Assembly (NCBI GenBank): GCA_937925655.1
Contig: CALAMC010000047.1
Span: 62,001 to 126,000, forward strand
Direction: 5' to 3'
Length of the DNA stretch: 64,000 bases
Source: an uncultured candidate division Zixibacteria bacterium
Lineage (GTDB): Bacteria > Zixibacteria > MSB-5A5 > GN15 > PGXB01
Under the pieces are notes generated by a model that saw nothing but the letters and a program-made list of their open reading frames with translations, was not told the origin of the DNA and made no database searches. The position numbers and the translations under genes were made by a program. Position 1 is the stretch's first letter. Every line of letters begins with the position of its first letter. Shown piece by piece: positions 25,210-33,864 of the stretch.

Positions 25210-26040
25210 TTATTCATCCGTGTAAGGAAACAACTCATAAGCCACCGCCGCCGCCATATCCAGATTCTGACCGACCTGTTCCGGCTTGTGAGCATCGGAG
25301 CCGATCGCCCTCACCGCGACCCCCATCGACCGGGCCATATTGATGATCGGCATGATCGGATAGAATTCATCAAGATCGTGCCGATAGGCCGCCGTATTGA
25401 TTTCGAATCCGGTTCCCGTTTTTAGCATTGCCTCGAAAACCGGCTCGATGCGGCCCTCGTGTATTTTCAGTAATTCATTTCCATAATAGGCCAGGCCGAA
25501 GCGGCGATAGCAGTCCAGATGCGCTATTGAATCGAACAGCCCGGATTCGGCGGCGGCTTTGGCCAGTTCGAAATAGCGGTCGGCGAATTTATCGATGTCA
25601 TATTTGGCAAAACAGCTCTCGGCTTCGTGTCTGCTGCAAAAGCAAGCACGGTCGATATCATGAATCCCGACCAGTTTATAATCGAAATCGTGGCGGTCGA
25701 AAAACCGGGCCGTGTCTTCTTCGCAACCTGGGAAATATCCGACCTCGATGCCAACCCGGACCGCCAGTCCAAATGAGTAAAACTCGTCGTCGGCCGCCTT
25801 TACGGCCGTAATATATTTTTCGATGGCTTTGTCCGTCAGCGGTTCGGGCCGGCCGTCGATGACGATGGCCCGCACCCTGTGGTCAAACCCCGGATCATTG
25901 TCGTAATGAGTCGTAAAACAGATTTCCTTTAACCCCACCTTTAAGGCGGCACGACAATGTTCGTCGATCGTCCCCTCGGCGTCTATCGAAAAATCCGGAT
26001 GAATATGGTAATCCGATAAAGCATATCCGTCATAACTCAT
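25210..26040 (-). CDS. PHP-domain histidinol-phosphatase-like phosphoesterase
   Basis: 276 aa. PHP fold with metal ligands visible as DYHIHPDFS (near residue 11), then 'CFTTHYDN' and the late 'IGSDAHKPEQVG'. The order and length match HisK-type histidinol phosphatases (last-but-one step of histidine synthesis: histidinol phosphate to histidinol). No other his gene is in the window, so a different phosphoester substrate is possible. Ribosome site GGAGG precedes ATG 26040. First gene after the MBL hydrolase in a minus-strand operon. Confidence 0.82.
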   Translation of the reverse strand: MSYDGYALSDYHIHPDFSIDAEGTIDEHCRAALKVGLKEICFTTHYDNDPGFDHRVRAIVIDGRPEPLTDKAIEKYITAVKAADDEFYSFGLAVRVGIEVGYFPGCEEDTARFFDRHDFDYKLVGIHDIDRACFCSRHEAESCFAKYDIDKFADRYFELAKAAAESGLFDSIAHLDCYRRFGLAYYGNELLKIHEGRIEPVFEAMLKTGTGFEINTAAYRHDLDEFYPIMPIINMARSMGVAVRAIGSDAHKPEQVGQNLDMAAAVAYELFPYTDE

Positions 26041-26067
26041 GACACATCCTCCGTGAGGGATTTGCCC

Positions 26068-26712
26068 TTATACAAATCGGTCGTCCATCAGAAACGGATT
26101 ATTAATACGTTCGGCGCCGATAGTCGTGAACGGTCCGTGCCCGGGATAGCAGACGATATTATCCGGCAACGTCAAAAGATTTCTTCTAATGGATTCAATC
26201 AACTGCTTATATGACCCCCCGGGAAGATCGGTCCGCCCGATTGAACCGTAAAACAAAGTGTCGCCGCAAAACAGGCGATTTCGCACAAGATAACAAAGAC
26301 CTCCCCGCGTGTGCCCCGGTGTGGCGATAACATTGAATTCCAGCGAACCGATTTTAAAAACATCCTTGTCGTTCAAAAGGTAATCCGGTGGCGGACAGGT
26401 TATCGGCTGGCCATATAGGGCGGAAACATTGGCCGACGGCGATTGCAGCATCTCCCGATCGTCTTTCCCAATGTAGAGGGGAATCCCATACTGACCCTTC
26501 AGTGGCTCAACGGCCGCAATGTGGTCCCCATGACCATGAGTCAGCAATATAGCCCTGATAGTAACATCATGCCTGTTAATGACTTCCACTATCCGCTCGT
26601 CCTCGTCGCCGGGGTCAATGACCACCCCGATACGATCAGACTCATCCCAGATTATATAACAATTAACCTCAAACGGCCCGACCACCAGAGTTTCGATATT
26701 TAAAGCAGACAT
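26068..26712 (-). CDS. Metallo-beta-lactamase-fold hydrolase, glyoxalase II-like
   Basis: 214 aa from ATG 26712. The metal site THGHGDH (HxHxDH), a later 'TPGHTRGG' and 'CYPGHGPFT' and the 'GDTLFYGSIGR.DLPGG' block mark the YcbL/glyoxalase II-like branch that hydrolyses thioesters such as lactoylglutathione. Starts further upstream are excluded because TTG 26736 overlaps the -10 box of a good promoter (26735-26762); ATG 26721 is an alternative. It is the promoter-proximal gene of the minus-strand unit running through phosphatase, DNA glycosylase and gdhA. Confidence 0.86.
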   Translation of the reverse strand: MSALNIETLVVGPFEVNCYIIWDESDRIGVVIDPGDEDERIVEVINRHDVTIRAILLTHGHGDHIAAVEPLKGQYGIPLYIGKDDREMLQSPSANVSALYGQPITCPPPDYLLNDKDVFKIGSLEFNVIATPGHTRGGLCYLVRNRLFCGDTLFYGSIGRTDLPGGSYKQLIESIRRNLLTLPDNIVCYPGHGPFTTIGAERINNPFLMDDRFV

Positions 26713-26734
26713 TTCCCTCATTTCCTTTTGGCCC

Positions 26735-26762
26735 AAGATAAAACCTATCGGGCGTTTGTCAA
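26735..26762 (-). promoter_or_regulatory. Promoter of the MBL hydrolase - gdhA unit
   Basis: On the minus strand TTGACA (26757-26762), a 16-nt spacer and TATCTT (26735-26740). The implied transcript start is only about 16 nt before ATG 26712. Confidence 0.65.
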
Positions 26763-26835
26763 ATTAATTGGTGATGATAAAAAATGAATAAATGCCAATT
26801 TATACATCGAATGATTTCCGAAATCCTTAATTCGA

Positions 26836-26863
26836 TTGACTTTTAAACAAAATGATATATCAT
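26836..26863 (+). promoter_or_regulatory. Promoter of prfB
   Basis: TTGACT (26836-26841), a 16-nt spacer and TATCAT (26858-26863). The -10 lies inside a perfect 7-nt inverted repeat GATATAT-CAT-ATATATC (26854-26870). Confidence 0.5.
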
Positions 26864-26888
26864 ATATATCTTTTTAAAGGAGTGCAAA

Positions 26889-27990
26889 ATGCCAAACGAC
26901 GCCAAAGAAACCATATCCGTCCTAAAGACAAGGGTTTCCAAACTAAGGAGGTTTCTTTGACTTGGACGGACGTCGTGAAAAAATTAACAAATTAGAGCAA
27001 TACACTACCGCCCCCGGTTTCTGGGATGATAATCAGAAAGCCCAGTCGATTTTAAAAGAAATTTCCGGACACAAACGCTGGATCGAACGCATAGAAAAAC
27101 AGGAAAAGGAACTGGCCGACCTCGACGAATTGGCGGAACTGATTGATGATAATTCCGAGGAGGCGGCCGAAATCGAACGCTCCCTTAAGAATCTTGTAAC
27201 CGACGTTGACAAGCTGGAATTGACCACTCTCCTGTCGGGCCCGGATGATGAACGCAATGCCATTCTAACCATACACCCCGGGGCCGGCGGCACCGAGTCA
27301 CAGGACTGGGCCAGCATGCTTTTTCGTATGTACAACCGCTGGTGCGAAATACATGGTTATGAAACGGAACTCCTCGACTATCAGCCCGGTGAAGAGGCCG
27401 GGATTAAAGCCGTGACGATGGAAGTCATCGGCGAATATGCCTACGGTTATCTCAAGGCCGAATCGGGCGTGCATCGTCTGGTCCGGATCTCTCCCTTCGA
27501 CGCCAACAGCCGCAGACACACCTCGTTCGTTTCCATCCATGTGTACCCCGAAGTCGACGACAATATCGAAATCGAAATCGACGAGGACGACCTCCGCATC
27601 GATACCTACCGTTCCTCCGGAGCCGGCGGACAGCACGTCAATAAAACCTCGTCGGCGGTGCGCATCACGCATATTCCGACCGGCATTGTAGTGCAATGTC
27701 AGAACGAGCGCAGTCAAATTAAAAACAAGGCTACGGCCATGAAAATGCTTCGGTCGCGGCTGTATCAACTGGAACTCGAGGAACAGCGCAAAAAGCGCGA
27801 AACCTTCGAAAAAACCAAGAAGAAAATCGAATGGGGATCGCAGATTCGCAGTTACATATTTCACCCCTACAACCTCGTCAAGGATCACCGCACCGATACG
27901 GAAACCTCGAATGTGCAGGCGGTTATGGACGGTGCCATCGACAAGTTCATCGAGGCATATTTGGGCGACCCCGATTTGCGCGACAATTAA
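26889..27990 (+). CDS. prfB: Peptide chain release factor 2, expressed by programmed +1 frameshift
   Basis: Recognises UGA and UAA stops. The gene begins at ATG 26889 after AAAGGAG; 23 codons (MPNDAKETISVLKTRVSKLR then RFL) run to an in-frame TGA at 26958-26960. A +1 shift at CTT-TGA-C (26955-26961) continues into the long frame starting DLDGRREK, giving about 366 aa, the normal RF2 length. The shift site has the classic internal ribosome site AAGGAGG (26945-26951) three bases before CTT. Downstream the codon-recognition SPF (VRISPFDANSRRHTSF) and catalytic GGQ (GAGGQHVNKTSSAVR) are intact. Scarce RF2 lets the ribosome shift, so the protein regulates its own synthesis. Calling the gene from the TTG at 26962 would lose the N-terminus. 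Confidence 0.95.
26945..26961 (+). promoter_or_regulatory. Programmed +1 frameshift signal of prfB
   Basis: AAGGAGG followed by TTT, then the slippery CTT, the stop TGA and a C. Spacing is identical to the well-studied E. coli site. Confidence 0.93.
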
Positions 27991-28025
27991 CTTTTCTTCT
28001 GATCATAAATTAAGGAGATAAACCT

Positions 28026-29045
28026 GTGTCAACTGCAGCAAGCAAAAAACCTCAAATAATCGAAGAAATTCGGGCCAAGGCGAAAGCCAAAAATCGCCAC
28101 GTGGTATTTCCGGAAGGGACCGAAGAGCGCAGCATCCTGGCCGCCAAAGAAATTACCGGCATCGGCATGGCTCGGGTAACCCTGCTGGGCGACAAAAACC
28201 AGGTGGGCGACCTTGCCAAAAAGAACGGCCTGGACCTTAAAAAAGTCGACGTTATCGACCCGGCCAAAGCCGACAATCTTAAAGACTTCACGGCGCAATT
28301 CAAGGAAATGCGCAAAAAGAAAAACATTACCGAAGCCGAAGCCCTTGAGGCCATGAAACAGCCGCTGTACTACGGCGCCATGATGGTTCATAACGACATC
28401 GCCGACGCCTCGGTGGCCGGCGCCGTCAATACCACCGGCGACGTCATGCGTGCCGCCATTCAGGTCATCGGCATGGCTCCCGGCATCAGTACCGTGTCCG
28501 GCGCCTTTATGATGACCATTCCCAATTACCTCGACACCGGCAAATACCGGACCGTCATGTACGCCGATTGCGCCGTCGTGCCCAACCCCAGTGCCGAACA
28601 ACTGGCATCGATCGCGGCGGCCACCGCCCAGACTCATAAAAGCCTGACCGGCGAAGAACCCAGGGTGGCCATGCTGTCTTTTTCGACCAAAGGTTCGGCC
28701 AAACACAGCGACGTCACCAAAGTCGTACAGGCGCTGGAACTGGTCCGTAAGAATTTCCCGCATATCAAAGTGGACGGCGAATTACAGCTTGATGCCGCCA
28801 TCATTCCCTCGATCGCCAAAAGAAAAGTCGGGGAATCCGAGGTAGCCGGACAGGCCAATGTGTTTATTTTCCCCGACCTCGACGCCGGCAATATTGCCTA
28901 TAAATTGACGGAACGTCTGGCCAGGGCAACCGCCACCGGCCCAATCGTCCAGGGACTGGCCAAACCGGCCAATGATTTGTCGCGCGGATGTTCGGCCGAA
29001 GATATCGTCGACGTCTCCGCGATAGCACTGTTGATGAGAGGTTAA
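28026..29045 (+). CDS. pta: Phosphate acetyltransferase
   Basis: 339 aa, the short Pta form without the N-terminal DRTGG extension. Converts acetyl-CoA and phosphate to acetyl phosphate and CoA, for energy conservation or acetate use. Typical stretches: NRHVVFPEGTEERSI, 'MVHNDIADASVAGAVNTTGDVMRAA', 'DGELQLDAAIIPSIA' and GPIVQGLAKPANDLSRGCS near the C-terminus. The start is GTG 28026 after AAGGAGAT. It follows prfB by 35 nt and the aminotransferase gene by 2 nt downstream; acetate kinase is not in the window. With pyruvate:ferredoxin oxidoreductase at 45279 it makes a pyruvate-to-acetyl-phosphate route. Confidence 0.93.
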   Translation: MSTAASKKPQIIEEIRAKAKAKNRHVVFPEGTEERSILAAKEITGIGMARVTLLGDKNQVGDLAKKNGLDLKKVDVIDPAKADNLKDFTAQFKEMRKKKNITEAEALEAMKQPLYYGAMMVHNDIADASVAGAVNTTGDVMRAAIQVIGMAPGISTVSGAFMMTIPNYLDTGKYRTVMYADCAVVPNPSAEQLASIAAATAQTHKSLTGEEPRVAMLSFSTKGSAKHSDVTKVVQALELVRKNFPHIKVDGELQLDAAIIPSIAKRKVGESEVAGQANVFIFPDLDAGNIAYKLTERLARATATGPIVQGLAKPANDLSRGCSAEDIVDVSAIALLMRG

Positions 29046-29047
29046 TT

Positions 29048-30265
29048 ATGAGCATCAGTCAATTAGCCCGTGAAATTAAAGAATCGCCGACTCTGGCGAT
29101 GAATGAGAAAGCCCGTCTGCTGAAAGAAAAGGGTGAAAGCGTCATCCACCTCGGCGCCGGCGAGCCGAAAGACAAGGTTCCTATCGAGGCTGTTCTGGGC
29201 GCCTCGGCCAAACTGACTACGGCCGACATCCGCTACACCCCGACCGAGGGTATTCCGACTCTGATCAAGGCCATCATCCGCTACACCGAAGAAAACTACA
29301 ACAAGATCATCGGGCCGGAAAACGTCATCGTTTCCAACGGTGCCAAACACTCACTCTATAACCTGATGATGGCCATTCTCAATCCGCAGGACGAGGTCAT
29401 CATCCTCGCCCCGTACTGGGTCAGTTACCCCGAAATAGTTAAAATGGTCTATGGCGTGCCGGTCATCGTCACACCCGAAGACGGCCGTTTCCAGCCCCGT
29501 ATGGAAGATATCATCGAGAAAGTCGGTTCATACACCAAAGCCATTATCGTCAACAGCCCCAACAACCCGTCAGGTGTCGTCTACTCGGCTGATTTTATCG
29601 CCGAAATAGTCGCCTTCTGCGAGAAAAAGGGCATTTACCTGATTATGGACGATATTTATCATAAGCTTATCTTCGACGGGAAAAAGGCTCCCTCGGTCTA
29701 TCAATTTTCGAAGGATGATTCGGACAGCTCGCATATCATCGTCATCAACGGTGTCTCCAAAGTGTATGCCATGACCGGCTTCCGGGTGGGCTGGGTTATC
29801 GCCAACCGCAAAATTACGGCGGCGATGGTCAACATTCAGGCCCAGAATTCATCGTGCACCTCGGTTGTGGTTCAAGCCGCGGCGGCAGGAGCCCTGATGG
29901 GCGTCCAGAGCGGCGTCGAATCACTGCGCCTGACCCTGCAGAATAACCGCGACGTCATGCTCACCGAATTGAATGCCTTCACCGGCATCAAAACCGTCAA
30001 GCCGGATGGCACCTTCTACTGTCTTCCCGATTTCCGGGCATACAGCAAGAACTCGACGGCCCTGTCCAAATTCCTGCTGGAAAAGGCGCTGGTGGTAACC
30101 GTGCCAGGTGGAGAATTCGGGATGGAAGGCCATCTGCGTTTGAGCTACTGCGGTTCCATAAAGGAAATCATGGAAGGCGTTGCCCGCATCAAATGGGCTC
30201 TCGATCCGGAGTCGCCCAACGAAATCTACATCGGCGACCGTAAAATGCGGAGGGATTGGAAATGA
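29048..30265 (+). CDS. Class I/II aminotransferase, aspartate aminotransferase-like
   Basis: 405 aa from ATG 29048 (an earlier in-frame ATG at 28988 lies deep inside pta and is not needed). PLP-dependent, cytoplasmic. N-terminal 'VIHLGAGEPKDKVP' (aspartate aminotransferases usually have L..GEPDF), 'YTPTEGIPTLIKAI', 'VSNGAKHSLYNLMM', 'NSPNNPSGVVY', 'DDIYHKLIFDG' and the PLP Lys238 in GVSKVYAMTGFRVGW. Fits the bacterial 1-gamma aspartate/prephenate aminotransferase group; with pckA next to it (stop and start overlap) it links aspartate, oxaloacetate and PEP. Substrate range not provable from sequence. Confidence 0.9.
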   Translation: MSISQLAREIKESPTLAMNEKARLLKEKGESVIHLGAGEPKDKVPIEAVLGASAKLTTADIRYTPTEGIPTLIKAIIRYTEENYNKIIGPENVIVSNGAKHSLYNLMMAILNPQDEVIILAPYWVSYPEIVKMVYGVPVIVTPEDGRFQPRMEDIIEKVGSYTKAIIVNSPNNPSGVVYSADFIAEIVAFCEKKGIYLIMDDIYHKLIFDGKKAPSVYQFSKDDSDSSHIIVINGVSKVYAMTGFRVGWVIANRKITAAMVNIQAQNSSCTSVVVQAAAAGALMGVQSGVESLRLTLQNNRDVMLTELNAFTGIKTVKPDGTFYCLPDFRAYSKNSTALSKFLLEKALVVTVPGGEFGMEGHLRLSYCGSIKEIMEGVARIKWALDPESPNEIYIGDRKMRRDWK

Positions 30266-31926
30266 AATCGACCAGCTATATCATAGATATCAAGACGCCC
30301 GCTTTAAAGCAGGCGCAGGTTGTCAAAAGCGAATTCAGCCTTAGTCATCTGGGATTGCGCAATCTTCACCACGTGTATTGGAATCTGCCGACCGAAGCCC
30401 TTTACGAAGAAGCCATTTTCCGCGGCGAGGGACACATGGCTCTCGATGGCGCCTTCGTCGTCGAAACCGGCGAATGGACCGCCCGCGCCGCCAACGACAA
30501 GTTCATCGTCCGCGAACCCGAAAACGAAGAGCACATCTGGTGGGGTCAGTACAATCGACCTTTCAACCCGGATAAATTCGACGAAATCTTCCACCGCGTT
30601 CAGGGATACCTCCAGCAACGCGACCTGTTCGTCCAGGATTGCTACGCCGGCGCCGACCCCAATTATCGCCTACCGGTCCGCATCATTACCGAGTTGGCCT
30701 GGCATTCCCACTTCGCCCGCAATATGCTCATCATGGCCGAAAGCCAGGACGAACTGCGCAAGTTCATCCCGGAATTCACAATTATTGCCGTACCCGGATT
30801 CAGGGCCACACCCGAAATCGATGGCACCCGTTCGACCACTTTCATTGTGCTCAATTTCGCCCGCAAAATGTGTATTATCGGCCAGTCCGAGTACGGCGGC
30901 GAAATCAAGAAATCCGTCTTCACCGTATTGAATTACTTATTGCCGCGCGAAGGCGTATTGTCCATGCACTGCTCGGCCAACGTCGGCAAGGACGGTGGCA
31001 CGGCTCTCTTCTTCGGCCTTTCCGGTACCGGCAAGACGACCCTGTCGGCCGACCCCAACCGACAACTCATCGGCGACGATGAGCACGGCTGGAGCGACGA
31101 GGGCATTTTCAACTTCGAGGGTGGCTGCTACGCCAAAGTCATCTCTCTGTCACCCACGGCCGAGCCGCAGATTTATGCCTGCACCCATAAGTACGGAACA
31201 ATTCTGGAGAACGTGATCTTCGACCCGATCACCCGCAAGCTCGACCTGGACGACGAATCCCTGACCGAAAATACCCGCGCCGCTTATCCTTTGCATTTTA
31301 TCGACAACATGTACAAAGGGCGCACGGCCGGACATCCCAAAAATATTATCATGCTCACCTGCGACGCCTCCGGTGTCATGCCCCCGATTGCGAAACTTAC
31401 CCCGGAACAGGCCATGTATCATTTTATTTCCGGTTACACCTCAAAAGTCAGCGGCACCGAAATCGATTTGGGTAAAGAACCCGAAATAACCTTCAGCGCC
31501 TGCTTCGGCGCCCCGTTCATGGTCCATCACCCTTACTATTACGCCAATTTACTGCGCAATAAAATTACCAAGCACGGCGTCAACTGCTGGCTGGTCAATA
31601 CCGGCTGGTCGGGTGGACAGTACGGCGTCGGCAAGCGCATGAGTATTCATCACACGAGGACACTTCTGAACGCGGCCCTGGATGGCAAACTCCTCGGAGT
31701 CGAATTTCGCAAAGACCCGGTCTTTGGCTTTGAAGTGCCCAAGTACTGTGACGGGGTTCCAGAAAAAGTACTCAACCCGGCCGATACCTGGGGCGACCGC
31801 ACCGCCTACAAAAACAAATACCTGCAATTGGCGGCCCTGTTTATCGAGAATTTTAAAAAATTCTCGGAGGGAACACCCGAGGAAATCACTCAAGCCGGAC
31901 CGATTAAGCAGGACTTTACGGTTTAG
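30262..31926 (+). CDS. pckA: Phosphoenolpyruvate carboxykinase (ATP)
   Basis: 554 aa. Converts oxaloacetate and ATP to PEP, CO2 and ADP (gluconeogenesis) or the reverse when fixing CO2 anaerobically. Kinase-1a site GLSGTGKTT (residues 252-260), kinase-2 site LIGDDEHGWSD and the substrate-site stretch 'RLPVRIITELAWHSHFARNML' are present; the adenine-binding 'NTGWSGGQYGVGKRMSI' block is typical of the ATP-dependent family. Start ATG 30262 overlaps the aminotransferase stop (ATGA) and follows a GGAGGG site; the TTG at 30256 is not preferred. Most family members have 520-545 aa, so it is slightly long. Confidence 0.95.
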   Translation: MKSTSYIIDIKTPALKQAQVVKSEFSLSHLGLRNLHHVYWNLPTEALYEEAIFRGEGHMALDGAFVVETGEWTARAANDKFIVREPENEEHIWWGQYNRPFNPDKFDEIFHRVQGYLQQRDLFVQDCYAGADPNYRLPVRIITELAWHSHFARNMLIMAESQDELRKFIPEFTIIAVPGFRATPEIDGTRSTTFIVLNFARKMCIIGQSEYGGEIKKSVFTVLNYLLPREGVLSMHCSANVGKDGGTALFFGLSGTGKTTLSADPNRQLIGDDEHGWSDEGIFNFEGGCYAKVISLSPTAEPQIYACTHKYGTILENVIFDPITRKLDLDDESLTENTRAAYPLHFIDNMYKGRTAGHPKNIIMLTCDASGVMPPIAKLTPEQAMYHFISGYTSKVSGTEIDLGKEPEITFSACFGAPFMVHHPYYYANLLRNKITKHGVNCWLVNTGWSGGQYGVGKRMSIHHTRTLLNAALDGKLLGVEFRKDPVFGFEVPKYCDGVPEKVLNPADTWGDRTAYKNKYLQLAALFIENFKKFSEGTPEEITQAGPIKQDFTV

Positions 31927-31973
31927 CCGCCATTGAAACTTTCGCGGCTCGTATTTGTTGTTAATATCAATAA

Positions 31974-31997
31974 TGCCGCCTGCCAATGCAGGCGGCA
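31974..31997 (+). repeat. 10-bp perfect stem-loop between pckA and the FmdB gene
   Basis: TGCCGCCTGC (31974-31983), loop CAAT, GCAGGCGGCA (31988-31997). There is no T-run on the plus strand after it, so it is not a textbook terminator; it may attenuate or stabilise the pckA transcript end. Confidence 0.5.
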
Positions 31998-32021
31998 CTG
32001 AAATAAGAAGGATCTTCTGTT

Positions 32022-32294
32022 ATGCCGACATATCAGTATAAATGCAACGCCTGCGGTCATGATTTCGAAGAATTTCAGAAAATGACCGACCGCCCCATCG
32101 ACACCTGCCCTAACTGCGGCGATACCAAAAGCGTCCATCGTTTAATATCCGGCGGAGCCGGAATTCTGTTCAAGGGATCGGGCTTTTATACCACCGACTA
32201 CCGTTCCGAATCATATAAAAAAGCGGCACAAAGTGAATCGACCGCGGTCACGACCGCCAAAGCCGAAAAAACCGAATCGCCAAAGACATCATAA
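32022..32294 (+). CDS. FmdB-family zinc ribbon protein
   Basis: 90 aa. N-terminal zinc ribbon of the FmdB/CxxC_CxxC_SSSS family: MPTYQYKCNACGHDFEEFQK, then CPNCG, with four Cys in two pairs (residues 8, 11, 28, 31 approx.). The pattern 'PTYEY.C..CGH.FE..Q...D.P...CP.CG' is the family hallmark. The tail (about 62-90) is a Lys/Thr/Ser/Glu-rich, probably disordered segment. Named after a putative regulator of formamidase; true role unknown. It sits between pckA (95 nt) and the GlcD-like gene (10 nt). Confidence 0.9.
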   Translation: MPTYQYKCNACGHDFEEFQKMTDRPIDTCPNCGDTKSVHRLISGGAGILFKGSGFYTTDYRSESYKKAAQSESTAVTTAKAEKTESPKTS

Positions 32295-32304
32295 TCCGTA
32301 TAGT

Positions 32305-33675
32305 ATGACTGCCCAAAACAGGCAATTTAAGCGTCTTGCCGCTCATTTTTCGGATCGCCTTATTTCTAACGTGGCTGATTATCCAGCCTATCACAAAGAC
32401 GCTTCCGAAATCACCGCCATACCCGATGCCATCCTGTTTGCCGAATCCGAAACCGACGTCATCGATGCCATAAACCTGTGCCACACCGATAATATCCCGA
32501 TATTCTTCCGGGGCGCCGGAACCGGCTACACCGGCGGAGCGGTGCCGTCCGGCGGTGGACTGGTCTTATCCCTGGAAAGACTGGATAAACTCGAACTATT
32601 CCCCGACCGGAAAATGGCCCTGTGCGGCCCGGGCGTAATTACCATCGACCTGATGAAAACCGCCGAGGCGGTCGGCCTCTACTATCCGCCCGACCCGGCC
32701 AGCTACGAGGAATCGACTCTGGGCGGAAATGTCGCCGAAAATGCCGGCGGCTTACATTGCGTAAAATACGGCGTAACCAAAGACTATATCATCGGCCTGA
32801 AAGCGGTCACTTATGATGGCCGACTTTTGGAAACCGGCATCTTTACGGAACATGAATTATTCAACCTTACCGGCATTTTAATAGGTTCCGAAGGGCTTTT
32901 GGCCGCGATCACCGAAATAGCCGTTCGTCTGATCGATATTCCCAAACCCGGCCCGACCATTTTGGCGACCTTTGACACGACCGAGGATGCCGCCGAAACG
33001 GTCGCGGACATAACCGCACAAGGGCTGGTCCCGGCCGTAATGGAATTTATTGACGGTGACGCTATCGCCTGCTCTATTGCCTATGAGCCTGTCATCGATA
33101 TCCACAAAGCCGAAGCCTTATTATTATTTGAGACCGACGGGCATAATGCCCCGGATCGAGCCTCTCACATATTCGATATATGCCGCCGCCATAAAGCGAC
33201 CTTCCTTGAACGGGAGACGAATCCTGCCAAAACCGAAACCCTCTGGAAAATCAGAAGGAATCTGTCCAAAGCCGTTAAAGCCTCAACCAAAGACAAAATC
33301 GCCGAAGATGTTTGCGTCCCGCCCTCGAAACTCCCGGAACTGGTCAACTTCGTGGCCCTTTTGAACAAAGAACTGCCCTGCCGGGTCAATTCCTATGGCC
33401 ATGCCGGGGATGGCAATCTCCACGTCAATTTCCTGGTGGCCGAAAACCAGAATATCGAACCGACCCTTTTAAAAAAGGCCATCACCCGTCTGTTTAAAAA
33501 AACTCTGGAGTTGGGCGGAACCCTGACCGGAGAGCATGGCATCGGACTAACCAAAATGGAGTTTCTGGAGCTGGAATTTTCAGGAGAAACCTTGTGGCAA
33601 ATGAGAAAAGTAAAAGACCTTTTTAATCCGGTTTGTCTCTTTAATCCCGGCAAAATGTTCCGGGCCGGACATTAA
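32305..33675 (+). CDS. FAD-linked oxidase, glycolate oxidase subunit GlcD / D-lactate dehydrogenase-like
   Basis: 456 aa from ATG 32305; a reading frame open from 32233 overlaps the FmdB gene and is not needed. VAO-type flavoprotein: N-terminal FAD_binding_4 domain (about 30-215) with IPIFFRGAGTGYTGGAVPSGGGLVL and 'PDPASYEESTLGGNVAENAGG'; C-terminal FAD-oxidase domain (about 220-455) with 'VNSYGHAGDGNLHVNFL' and 'GTLTGEHGIGLTKMEFLEL' followed by 'LFNPGKMF'. These oxidise 2-hydroxy acids (D-lactate, glycolate) and pass electrons to partner Fe-S proteins. No GlcE/GlcF gene is beside it; a fused FAD/Fe-S homologue lies at 41261-43936. Substrate not decided. Confidence 0.9.
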   Translation: MTAQNRQFKRLAAHFSDRLISNVADYPAYHKDASEITAIPDAILFAESETDVIDAINLCHTDNIPIFFRGAGTGYTGGAVPSGGGLVLSLERLDKLELFPDRKMALCGPGVITIDLMKTAEAVGLYYPPDPASYEESTLGGNVAENAGGLHCVKYGVTKDYIIGLKAVTYDGRLLETGIFTEHELFNLTGILIGSEGLLAAITEIAVRLIDIPKPGPTILATFDTTEDAAETVADITAQGLVPAVMEFIDGDAIACSIAYEPVIDIHKAEALLLFETDGHNAPDRASHIFDICRRHKATFLERETNPAKTETLWKIRRNLSKAVKASTKDKIAEDVCVPPSKLPELVNFVALLNKELPCRVNSYGHAGDGNLHVNFLVAENQNIEPTLLKKAITRLFKKTLELGGTLTGEHGIGLTKMEFLELEFSGETLWQMRKVKDLFNPVCLFNPGKMFRAGH

Positions 33676-33748
33676 TGGCGATCCTGTTATTTGTCCTTAA
33701 AAGTTGTAAAAATCATTAAGAAAACCGCCCGATATATCTCTGCATTTC

Positions 33749-33777
33749 TTGACAAAAGCGCGGTCATCTTTTATATA
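33749..33777 (+). promoter_or_regulatory. Promoter of the citrate synthase gene
   Basis: TTGACA (33749-33754), a 17-nt spacer and TATATA (33772-33777), 88 nt before the start codon. The citrate synthase gene is thus transcribed separately from the GlcD-like gene. Confidence 0.65.
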
Positions 33778-33864
33778 TGCTTCAATTTTTAAACCATAGA
33801 ATCAGGATTGGCAAACTTAGGCGTTTAGGGAAAACATTTTCACCATAATCTGTAGGAGAAATGA

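Noticed and set aside
26961..27990. prfB as a gene broken by a stop codon
   Set aside because: The in-frame TGA sits in a perfect programmed frameshift signal, so it is functional.
28029..28763. Antisense frame (244 codons) over pta
   Set aside because: His/Gly-rich shadow translation of a well-conserved gene.
31974..31997. Stem-loop after pckA as a Rho-independent terminator
   Set aside because: No T-run on the plus strand; kept only as a stem-loop.
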